NCBI GenBank assembly: GCA_934202525.1 | Contig: CAKPYB010000023.1 | Coordinates: 1-55,665 of the forward strand | DNA length: 55,665 nucleotides | Source of the DNA: an uncultured Prevotella sp. | GTDB taxonomy: Bacteria; Bacteroidota; Bacteroidia; Bacteroidales; Bacteroidaceae | Direction: 5' to 3' | In this document: positions 46,022-53,085 of the stretch, one piece after another | How positions within the stretch are numbered: position 1 is the first letter of the stretch | Layout of the letters: every line of letters starts with the position of its first letter | The notes under the pieces: generated by a model | The model's input: the letters and a program-made list of their open reading frames with translations, nothing else | Databases searched by the model: none | What the model was told of the DNA's origin: nothing | Position numbers and translations under genes: made by a program

Positions 46022-46768
46022 ATGAGAAAATTAGTATTTATCGCAATCATAGCAAGTCTTGCTATGACTGGATGCATCCAGAAAGAGTCAGGGAAAAAAG
46101 AAGGAAGTTCTGACAAGAAAGTCTTAACGGAAAACGTTAAACTCGCTACATGCAATATCAATGTAGGAGGAATCCGTTTTACAAAGTCTAAAAACGGCGG
46201 AGAGAATGGTATCACACTTCTTGGCGACACTCTCAAGTTTGTGGCCGGTCCCCAAACTGATTATTTCCGCTCCCCGGATGGAAGCGTTGTCAATAGCTCT
46301 GCAGTCATTTTTACAGAAGTTGACAACACTAAGCCTTTCACTTTTACGGCTAAAGTACAGCCGAACTTCACCAAAACTGGAACATATTCGGCAGGTGTGT
46401 TATACGCATACGAGAATGACACTCATTGTCAAAAACTGTGTTTCGAACAGGATGAATATGGTGTTCACCGTGTGGTGTCAGTTCGCACAATAGGCACTTC
46501 TGATGACAATAATCATCAGGCGATTATCGGTCGGTATGTTTATATGAGATTATCATCCGATGGCACTACTCTTGGCAGTTATTTTTCAGAAGATGGGAAT
46601 ATATGGCACCTGGCTCGTCTCTACAAGAATGATTTTCCGAAAAAACTGCTTCTTGGCCTAAGTTCCCAAAGTCCTAAAGACGATGCACACACCTGCTATT
46701 TTACGGAAGTGTCGCTTAAGCAAGAGGCTGTTGCCAATTTTCGCATAGGTAAGCTCGACGGGGAATAA
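46022..46768 (+). CDS. DUF1349-like lipoprotein (first of two)
   Basis: Predicted lipoprotein of 248 residues from ATG 46022 (RKLVFIAIIASLAMTGC; lipobox LAMTGC). The mature part has a beta-sandwich pattern like DUF1349/concanavalin-like domains: FTFTAKVQPNFTKTGTYSAG (a carbohydrate-binding-like jelly roll), VLYAYENDTHCQKLCFE, YVYMRLSSDGTTLGSYFSEDG. It lies 57 bp before a second gene of the same design, 31 residues of signal aside; they appear to be an old tandem duplication. Lower GC than flanking core genes. Function unknown, possibly glycan binding or hydrolysis at the surface. Confidence 0.75.
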   Translation: MRKLVFIAIIASLAMTGCIQKESGKKEGSSDKKVLTENVKLATCNINVGGIRFTKSKNGGENGITLLGDTLKFVAGPQTDYFRSPDGSVVNSSAVIFTEVDNTKPFTFTAKVQPNFTKTGTYSAGVLYAYENDTHCQKLCFEQDEYGVHRVVSVRTIGTSDDNNHQAIIGRYVYMRLSSDGTTLGSYFSEDGNIWHLARLYKNDFPKKLLLGLSSQSPKDDAHTCYFTEVSLKQEAVANFRIGKLDGE

Positions 46769-46825
46769 GCACCATACCTCAGCACTATTATCAGATTTTA
46801 ACAAACATATTAAACATTTCGACAA

Positions 46826-47578
46826 ATGAAGAGAAATCAATTTTTCATAGCATTGTTGCTGCTTGCATGCACTCTGCTGTCATGTCAAAATGAGAAAAAA
46901 CAACAATCATCAATAGCAAATAAATCGAATATGGAAAAAAATGACACCATCTTAAAGCCATTTGTGGCTGAAAACTTGTTTTGGATTCGTGAGCCCAAAC
47001 AATACACTATCACGGACTCTTTGATTACAATCGTTTCAGAACCTCACACAGACTTGTGGCAGCGCACCTATTATGGGTTCAGCAACGACAATGCTCCGGT
47101 GCTGCAAATGAAAACCTCCGACAAGTTCTTTTCTTTTACTGTAAAGACATCGTTCAACAGTTCGGCCCTGTTCGACCAGTGCGGTATCGCAATCTATCTT
47201 GACAGTGACAATTGGATGAAGGCGTCAATCGAATACGAGAACGAGGAATACCAGAGATTGGGCAGTGTGGTGACAAACAACGGATATTCCGATTGGGCTA
47301 CGCATGATATTCCATCTTCCATAAAGGAAATGTGGTATCGCCTTAGCCGTCGGGGAAGCGACTATTATATAGAGACAAGTCCTGACGGTACCACTTTCCA
47401 CCAAATGCGTACATTCCATTTGGATAAGGGTGATGGGGAAATCTCGTTCGGAATATATGCGGCAAGCCCGGTTGACCATTCATTCACCGCACAGTTCTCT
47501 GAAATGGAAGTCGGCGAGTGTAAATGGCAATCATGGTCAGCGGAAGATACAGGATTCAAACAGACTGCAAACAAGTAA
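46826..47578 (+). CDS. DUF1349-like lipoprotein (second of two)
   Basis: Protein of 250 residues with lipoprotein signal KRNQFFIALLLLACTLLSC. The mature part matches the first gene in layout: NLFWIREPKQYTIT, PHTDLWQRTYYGF, FFSFTVKTSFNSSALFDQCG, WMKASIEYENEEYQRLGSVV, MWYRLSRRGSDYYIETSPDG, SFGIYAASP, which fits the DUF1349 beta-sandwich (about 200 residues) better than the first copy. Probably co-transcribed with it. A hairpin follows at 47626-47661. Confidence 0.78.
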   Translation: MKRNQFFIALLLLACTLLSCQNEKKQQSSIANKSNMEKNDTILKPFVAENLFWIREPKQYTITDSLITIVSEPHTDLWQRTYYGFSNDNAPVLQMKTSDKFFSFTVKTSFNSSALFDQCGIAIYLDSDNWMKASIEYENEEYQRLGSVVTNNGYSDWATHDIPSSIKEMWYRLSRRGSDYYIETSPDGTTFHQMRTFHLDKGDGEISFGIYAASPVDHSFTAQFSEMEVGECKWQSWSAEDTGFKQTANK

Positions 47579-47625
47579 ACTGTAATCCAAAGAAAAATTA
47601 AGGTCATAATGTCCAAATAGAAAGA

Positions 47626-47661
47626 TTTACCCCTGCCACAGTTAACTGTTGCGGGGGTAAA
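47626..47661. terminator. Hairpin after the DUF1349 pair
   Basis: TTTACCCCTGC (47626-47636) pairs with GCGGGGGTAAA (47651-47661) with one bulged position. The T-run after it is weak, so terminator function is tentative. Confidence 0.55.
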
Positions 47662-47733
47662 TTCTTCAAAAAGGGAATTTTTATATTCATTTGCAATATG
47701 ATGTTGCAATATGTCTTTTTAAATTAGTTTAAA

Positions 47734-48927
47734 ATGAATATACTTCATAATCAACATAAACATTTGCTTGTCGCCAATCGTGTTGCCTTTATGATAATAG
47801 GGGTTCTCGAGGCTGCGTGGGCACCGCTTGTACCATACGTCAAGAGAGCGTTTGCAATAGACGAGGGTACTCTTGGGTTACTTATGCTGTGCAGTGGCTT
47901 TGGCTCTATCTGTGCACTTCCGCTTTCCGGCTTTCTTGTAAATCATTTTGGCGCAAAGAAAGTGGTTTATGTCTCGGGATTGCTGATGGCTTTCGCGTTG
48001 TTAGCCATAAGCCTGCTTATAAATATATGGCTGACAGGCGTGATGCTTATGGTTTTCGGAGGTTGCACCATCACCATTGATGTTGCGGCAAACATGAATG
48101 GTGTTACCGTCGAGCGCATGACGGGACAGCATCTTATGTCTGGTTTTCATGGTGGCTATTCGTTGGGTACACTGATTGGTGCCGGAGCGATGAGTGTGCT
48201 GTTTACTTTAGGACTCATGCCTAAATGGGCTGTTGTTATTTGTATGATATTCATATTGCTGGCGCTGGTATTCGGATGTAGGGATTTGTTGCCGAAAGAA
48301 GAATTTGTGTTGTCTGACGCACCTGTTGAGAAGCCAAGAAAAAATAAATTGTATATTCCTCCTATGGTTATCGTGGTTGGATTGTTGTGCTTTATCATGT
48401 ATGCCTCGGAGGGTGCCGTGATGGGCTGGTCGGCAATATTTGTCAGTCAAGAGCGTGGCGTTGACATGTCCATGGCAGGTTTCTTCTATACGGCATTTGC
48501 TGTTTCAATGACCATTATGAGGCTTTATGGAGACAAAACCGTAAATCGATTGGGACAAAGGTTTGTAGTGGCCGGAGGAGCATTACTCATTGCTATCGGT
48601 TTCATGGTTGTAGTATTAGTTGATAGTTCCGTTGCTGCTGTCGCTGGCTTTGTGATTGTCGGCTGCGGTGCCGCCAATGTTGTTCCTCAATTGGTTTCCT
48701 TCGCGGCACATATCAAAGGAATGGCTGTACACAACATTATCAGTTTCATTAATGCCCTTGGATATTCGGGGATACTCCTCGGTCCTGTACTAATCGGATT
48801 CGTAGGGAAACATTATGGTTTACATATATCATTTATCGGTATTGCTGTTTTTGTTTTAATTGTTGCGGTTGTTTCGTCTATAATATTGAAGTCCAAACGG
48901 ACTATATCGCAAACAGATATAAGCTAA
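47734..48927 (+). CDS. MFS transporter (12 transmembrane segments)
   Basis: Inner-membrane major facilitator of 397 residues with twelve hydrophobic segments. The first half has NRVAFMIIGVLEAAWAPLVPYVK and GLLMLCSGFGSICALPLSG; the motif-A-like loop is NHFGAKKVVYVSG and its second-half counterpart MRLYGDKTVNRLGQR. It resembles the YbjJ-type sugar/efflux branch; no substrate can be assigned. It sits after the two DUF1349 lipoproteins and has the same lower-GC codon use, suggesting the three genes came together. No strong promoter of its own was seen. Confidence 0.85.
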   Translation: MNILHNQHKHLLVANRVAFMIIGVLEAAWAPLVPYVKRAFAIDEGTLGLLMLCSGFGSICALPLSGFLVNHFGAKKVVYVSGLLMAFALLAISLLINIWLTGVMLMVFGGCTITIDVAANMNGVTVERMTGQHLMSGFHGGYSLGTLIGAGAMSVLFTLGLMPKWAVVICMIFILLALVFGCRDLLPKEEFVLSDAPVEKPRKNKLYIPPMVIVVGLLCFIMYASEGAVMGWSAIFVSQERGVDMSMAGFFYTAFAVSMTIMRLYGDKTVNRLGQRFVVAGGALLIAIGFMVVVLVDSSVAAVAGFVIVGCGAANVVPQLVSFAAHIKGMAVHNIISFINALGYSGILLGPVLIGFVGKHYGLHISFIGIAVFVLIVAVVSSIILKSKRTISQTDIS

Positions 48928-49117
48928 TAATGGCTATACAATTCCCCAAAAGGGGAAAGTAAAGAGTTTCACGCTTATAGGGCAATGTCATCCAAACTTT
49001 CGGCTATCTTTTTGCATAAAGTAAGTAGTTTTCGTATATCTATTCACTATTTGTAAGTTTTTTGCCAATTATATGCATAAAATTATCAAATTATTAGCGT
49101 ATATCGAAAATAATGTG
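48928..49117. other. Intergenic gap before the CoA-transferase
   Basis: AT-rich; no gene or clear hairpin seen. The next promoter is at its right end. Confidence 0.5.
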
Positions 49118-49125
49118 TAACTTTG
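49118..49125 (+). promoter_or_regulatory. -7 element of the CoA-transferase gene
   Basis: TAACTTTG, about 75 bp before the ATG, in the context ATAATGTGTAACTTTGC that is also present in the 70-bp island repeats. Confidence 0.65.
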
Positions 49126-49200
49126 CAGCCGCAAACAGTTATCAATTATTTAGCATGCGGCTATCAGTTCCGCTAATGAGTATTAAAAGTAAGTTAGAAA

Positions 49201-50706
49201 ATGGCATATACAAGATTGAGTGCTGCCGAAGCGGCAGCGATGATTAACGATCAAGATACAATCGGATTGAGTGGTTTCACACCAAACGGCGTGCCTAAGG
49301 CAACCTTCCGCGAACTCTCCAAGAGAGCCGTGGCAGAGCACGAGGCAGGCAGACCTTTCCAGGTGGGCATTCTGACGGGTGCTTCTACCTCGCAGAGTAT
49401 CGAAGGTGACATGGCAGCAGCCCATGCCATCAAGTTCCGTGCGCCATTTTCTACCAACAAGGACTTTAGAACTCATACCAACCTGGGCGAGATTGACTAC
49501 GAGGATATGCACCTCGGGCACATGGCTGAGCGCCTGCGCCGCGGTTTCTATGGCGAGATAGACCTTGCCATCATCGAAGTATCAGATTTGGAAGAAGGCG
49601 AAACCACCTGTAAGGCTTTCCTTACCTCTGCCGGCGGCATCGTTCCTACCATCGCCCGTCTTGCCAAGAAGGTGCTCATCGAGAAGAATACCTTCCACAG
49701 TCCTGCTTCGCGCTATCTCCACGATGTATACGAGATAGCAGAATGCCCATTCCGCACCCCAATTCCTATCATGAACGTAGGTGATAGAATCGGTAAGGAA
49801 TATGTGGAGATTGATGCTCGCAAGATAATCGGTGTGGTGGAATGCAACATTCCGGAAGAGGCTCGTGCCTTCAAGCCGCTCGACCCTGTAACCGAACAGA
49901 TGGGACACAACGTGGCTGATTTCCTGGTCAGCGACCTGAAGAAGGGACATATTCCTCCTCAGTTCCTGCCTTTGCAGAGCGGAGTGGGCGTAACTTCCAA
50001 TGCTGTTCTTGAAGCTTTGGGCCAGAACCCTAACGTGCCGGTATTCAGCGTTTATACCGAGGTGGTTCAGGATGCCGTAGTAAAATACATGCGTGAGGGA
50101 AGAATCAAGGATGCTTCCTGCTCTTCGCTCACCGTAACAAACGATACATTGAAAGAGGTGTATGATGATATTGATTACTTCAAGAAGCATCTCACCATCC
50201 GCCAGAGCGAGATTTCAAACTCTCCGGAGGTAATCCGCCGACTGGGTGTCATCGCCATGAACACCGCCATTGAGTGCGATATCTATGGCAACGAGAACTC
50301 CAGCCATATCTGCGGCAGCAAGCTGATGAATGGTATCGGCGGTTCGTGCGATTACGAGCGTAATGGTTTCATCTCTATCTTCACCACACAGAGTACCACC
50401 AAGAACGGTTGCATCTCTGCCATCGTTCCGATGTGCAGCCATGTGGACAGTACCGAGCACGATGTGGATGTGATTGTCACCGAACAGGGTGTAGCCGATC
50501 TTCGTGGCAAGGGCCCGTTGCGTCGTGCCAAGGAGATTATCGAAAACTGTGCGCATCCAGATTACCGTCCGATGCTCCGTGAGTATCTGAAGTTTGCCGA
50601 GAAGGGCCATGAGCCACAGAGCATGCGTGCCGCCCTCGCCATGCACGATACCTTCCTGAAGAAGGGCGACATGAGACTGACAGATTTCGGAGAATATCTG
50701 AAATAA
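49201..50706 (+). CDS. Succinyl-CoA:acetate CoA-transferase / acetyl-CoA hydrolase family
   Basis: Class I CoA-transferase of 501 residues (Cat1/ScpC-like). The catalytic glutamate is in SVYTEVVQD, and the CoA-binding glycine loop reads NGIGGSCDYERNG; other family parts are GLSGFTPNGVPK and EHDVDVIVTEQGVADLRGK. It exchanges CoA between succinyl-CoA and acetate or propionate, so with the Frd complex it fits succinate/propionate or acetate-forming fermentation in Bacteroidales. Which acyl pair is used cannot be read from sequence. Strong promoter and terminator make it monocistronic. Confidence 0.9.
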   Translation: MAYTRLSAAEAAAMINDQDTIGLSGFTPNGVPKATFRELSKRAVAEHEAGRPFQVGILTGASTSQSIEGDMAAAHAIKFRAPFSTNKDFRTHTNLGEIDYEDMHLGHMAERLRRGFYGEIDLAIIEVSDLEEGETTCKAFLTSAGGIVPTIARLAKKVLIEKNTFHSPASRYLHDVYEIAECPFRTPIPIMNVGDRIGKEYVEIDARKIIGVVECNIPEEARAFKPLDPVTEQMGHNVADFLVSDLKKGHIPPQFLPLQSGVGVTSNAVLEALGQNPNVPVFSVYTEVVQDAVVKYMREGRIKDASCSSLTVTNDTLKEVYDDIDYFKKHLTIRQSEISNSPEVIRRLGVIAMNTAIECDIYGNENSSHICGSKLMNGIGGSCDYERNGFISIFTTQSTTKNGCISAIVPMCSHVDSTEHDVDVIVTEQGVADLRGKGPLRRAKEIIENCAHPDYRPMLREYLKFAEKGHEPQSMRAALAMHDTFLKKGDMRLTDFGEYLK

Positions 50707-50724
50707 CTCAAGAAACAATACACA

Positions 50725-50765
50725 TTTTCTAGGCGTAATGCATACGCCTAGAAAAGTTTTTTCTC
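50725..50765 (+). terminator. Terminator of the CoA-transferase gene
   Basis: Perfect 13-bp arms TTTTCTAGGCGTA (50725-50737) and TACGCCTAGAAAA (50743-50755), then GTTTTTTC. Confidence 0.9.
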
Positions 50766-50770
50766 TTTTT

Positions 50771-50927
50771 ATCCCTCACATCTATCACGTTTTCCATTTC
50801 AAAAGCCATAATTATTTGATAATAAGGCTATTATGTATTCTATATAGCGTGATAGATTGACGAAATATTTACAATATCCATCACGCTATCCATCACGATT
50901 TGGGGTTATCCCTCACGTTTTTCTGCT
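50771..50927 (+). repeat. Left arm of a ~150-bp inverted repeat built on ATCYMTCACG
   Basis: Contains the decamer ATCYMTCACR at 50771, 50780, 50876, 50888 and 50908 and once inverted at 50848-50857. Its inner ~49 bp are almost identical to the reverse complement of the right arm. Confidence 0.8.
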
Positions 50928-51126
50928 GATCGTTATGCAAAAGAAACCGGATTCGTTTACGAGTAAAGCAAAATCCCTTGCCGATGCAGGAGACTGACAA
51001 TCTTGCTTAGGAATAACGATTATTAATTGACAACTTTCACCAGGAATAAGACTCTAGGTAGTAAACTGAATATAGGAAACCACACCCTTGCCGATGCGGC
51101 GAAAGCGGGCACGAGACGTATCGGTT
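50928..51126. other. Centre of the inverted-repeat region, left part
   Basis: No gene. CCCTTGCCGATGC occurs twice (about 50976 and 51086), 110 bp apart; otherwise nothing recognised. Confidence 0.4.
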
Positions 51127-51214
51127 CGTTTCACAGGATGAAACGAAGTGTTTCTCCGCTTGAAACGAACAGTTTCATGGTATGAAACAAAATGGTTCAT
51201 AGGATAAAACCGTA
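51127..51214. repeat. Four 22-bp units, each an imperfect GTTTCA/TGAAAC dyad
   Basis: Units at 51127, 51149, 51171 and 51193. Each has the form GTTTC(A/T)...(A/T)GAAAC with a 4-6 nt centre (third unit GTTTCATGGTATGAAAC). The half-site resembles parS (GTTTCAC) but the spacing is wider. Confidence 0.8.
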
Positions 51215-51360
51215 ATCTTCTGTGGTTTAACGATTTTAGTTGACCACTTTTAGTTTTATTTGTAAAACGAGTTGTCTCGGTTAAAACTTATTTATAATTC
51301 ACGTTGACTTTCCTGAAGTGTTTCAACAATGATATGCAGTATCTGATAGAGTGTGGTGAG

Positions 51361-51503
51361 AAAATCGTGAGGGATAACCCCAAATCGTGATGGATAGCGT
51401 GATGGATATTTCCGTTTTTGAAGTATCTATCACGCTGTTTAAATAGCTGTATATTAGCCTGTTAAAATGTACAAGAGATGCAAATCGTGATGGATGATAG
51501 ATA
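51361..51503 (-). repeat. Right arm of the ~150-bp inverted repeat
   Basis: Reverse complement of the left arm. CGTGAKGGAT or CGTGATAGAT-type decamers at 51366, 51386, 51398 and 51486, plus ATCTATCACG at 51425. The inner 49 bp are near-identical to 50877-50925; the outer part is diverged but alignable. Confidence 0.8.
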
Positions 51504-51520
51504 ATTACAAAAAACTTATT

Positions 51521-51762
51521 CACGAATACGGCTGCATCGGGGCACGAATATGGCTGCGCTGGGTTATGAATATGGCTGTGCTGGGTTAAGGATATGACTG
51601 CGTAAGCTAACGGAGACGTATCCGTAGGCTTATCGAGACGTATGCATCAGCTAACAGAGACGTCTGAATCAGCTAACAGAGACGTCTGAACTCGCTGACT
51701 GAACTACTTGAGTTGCTTGATTGAACCACTTGAGTTAGCTGACTGAACCACTTGAGTATTCT
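51521..51762. repeat. 22-bp tandem array, eleven drifting units
   Basis: Units start at 51521 and every 22 bp to 51741, without a single phase break. Units 1-3 share CGAATATGGCTG, units 5-8 share GAGACGT and the 3' CAGCT, units 9-11 share CTGAACCACTTGAGT; unit 4 is intermediate. Position 2 of every unit is A, and most units end in CT or GT. Confidence 0.85.
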
Positions 51763-51843
51763 TCTTCATGTGCTTGCGTACAACCATAAAACATTTTCTG
51801 AAACTTTTCCTAGAAATCTCTTGCGGGTTTGAAAATAAAGTCG

Positions 51844-51851
51844 TAACTTTG
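51844..51851 (+). promoter_or_regulatory. -7 element of the Rpn-family gene
   Basis: TAACTTTG, about 27 bp before the start codon. Confidence 0.65.
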
Positions 51852-51878
51852 CGGCATGGATTTTTAATACAGATGATT

Positions 51879-52805
51879 ATGAAGCAGGTAGAAGAAAGAT
51901 ATATCAGCTTGCTGACCGACTTCGGTTTCAAGCGAATTTTTGGAACAGCAATGAACAAGGATTTGCTCATTTGCTTCCTCAACAGCTTGTTTAATGGCAG
52001 ACAGGTTGTTAAGGACGTGAAGTATCTGAATCCAGAGCACGTAGGAGATGTCTATACTGACCGCAGAGCCATCTTTGATGTATATTGCGAGGGCGAAAAC
52101 GGCGAGAAGTTCATTGTAGAAATGCAGAATGCGTACCAGACTTATTTCAAGGACCGCGCCCTCTTCTACTCCACCTTCCCAATCCGTGAACAGGCACCCA
52201 AGGGGAATGAATGGGATTTCAAACTCAATCATATCTATACCGTTGCCCTGCTCAACTTCAGCATGAACGAGGATGCATTCGACAAGGAGAAAATCCGCCA
52301 TCATGTGCAGTTGTGCGATACAGCTACCCACAAAGTATTTTACGACAAACTCGAATATATCTATGTAGAGATTTCCAAGTTTGACAAGACCCTGGAAGAA
52401 TTGGATACGCTCTACGAAAAGTGGCTCTATGCTCTGAAGAACCTCTATAAACTTACCCAGCGCCCTAAAGAACTGTGCGACAAGGTCTTCGACCGCCTCT
52501 TCGAGGAAGCCGAGATAGCCAAGTTTACTCCGCAGGAAATGAGGGAGTACGAGACCAGCAAGATGGCATATCGCGACATCAAGAATTCCGTAGACACCGC
52601 CAAGCGTGAAGGCATAGCTGAGGGTAAGGAAATTGGTATGAAGGAAGGTATGGAAAAAGGTCTTGCGGAAGGCAGAGCAGAAGGCAAACATGAGGCCAAC
52701 ACAGAAACAGCACAACGTTTGCTGGCAATGGGACTTTCTGCCGAACAAGTTTCCAAAGCTACCCAGCTACCTTTGGAAATCATTAAGAATCTGAGCAATT
52801 CATAA
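51879..52805 (+). CDS. Rpn-family PD-(D/E)XK nuclease / transposase-like protein
   Basis: Protein of about 308 residues, starting MKQVEERYISLLTDFGF at ATG 51879 (ATG 51873 is possible). The N-terminal two thirds match the Rpn/PDDEXK transposase-like family: FKRIFGTAMNKDLLICFLN, AIFDVYCEGENGEKFIVEMQN with the D...ExQ nuclease core, and YTVALLNF. The C-terminal part has EG-rich repeats (GIAEGKEIGMKEGMEKG) and a helical end ATQLPLEIIKNLS. Rpn proteins of E. coli promote RecA-independent recombination; the Bacteroidales versions are abundant, their hosts' role unclear. A strong terminator follows. Confidence 0.88.
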   Translation: MKQVEERYISLLTDFGFKRIFGTAMNKDLLICFLNSLFNGRQVVKDVKYLNPEHVGDVYTDRRAIFDVYCEGENGEKFIVEMQNAYQTYFKDRALFYSTFPIREQAPKGNEWDFKLNHIYTVALLNFSMNEDAFDKEKIRHHVQLCDTATHKVFYDKLEYIYVEISKFDKTLEELDTLYEKWLYALKNLYKLTQRPKELCDKVFDRLFEEAEIAKFTPQEMREYETSKMAYRDIKNSVDTAKREGIAEGKEIGMKEGMEKGLAEGRAEGKHEANTETAQRLLAMGLSAEQVSKATQLPLEIIKNLSNS

Positions 52806-52839
52806 ACGGAGACGTAGATTACGAATATCTCCATATAAT

Positions 52840-52891
52840 CAAGGGTCTATACGCCACCTTTTCTTCGTGGCATATAGACCCTTGTATTTTG
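52840..52891 (+). terminator. Terminator of the Rpn-family gene
   Basis: CAAGGGTCTATACGCCAC pairs with GTGGCATATAGACCCTTG around a CTTTTCTTC loop, followed by TATTTT. Confidence 0.85.
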
Positions 52892-52913
52892 CCGTTAGGC
52901 GTTATAATGACTG

Positions 52914-53063
52914 TTACTCACCATAATACCAGCCATCATCATCTTTTGCTAGACTACTACCGCTATCAGCACTTCCTTGCCCCATAGTAGATGCTGCAAG
53001 AAGAGCGCAAGAGGTGATATTTACCACCTGCATCTCTGGCTTTGTATATTCTTTCTTTTTCAT
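52914..53063 (-). CDS. Small YTKPE-motif peptide (49 residues)
   Basis: Starts MKKKEYTKPEMQVVNITSC at ATG 53063 and ends KDDDGWYYGE; stop at 52914-52916. The basic N-terminus with the E-Y-x-K-P-E signature, then a hydrophobic V-x-I...LLA stretch and a Gly/Ser/Asp-rich variable tail, is a pattern I know from many short Bacteroidales genes of unknown function. It lies 22 bp after the BspA-like gene on the same strand and is likely co-transcribed. Precursor-peptide or surface-associated roles are only guesses. Confidence 0.65.
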   Translation of the reverse strand: MKKKEYTKPEMQVVNITSCALLAASTMGQGSADSGSSLAKDDDGWYYGE

Positions 53064-53085
53064 ATCCTTTTGATTTTAAAATTCT

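Noticed and set aside
51127..51214. The GTTTCA/TGAAAC array as CRISPR or true parS cluster
   Set aside because: No spacers of constant size between identical repeats, and the half-sites are further apart than in parS.
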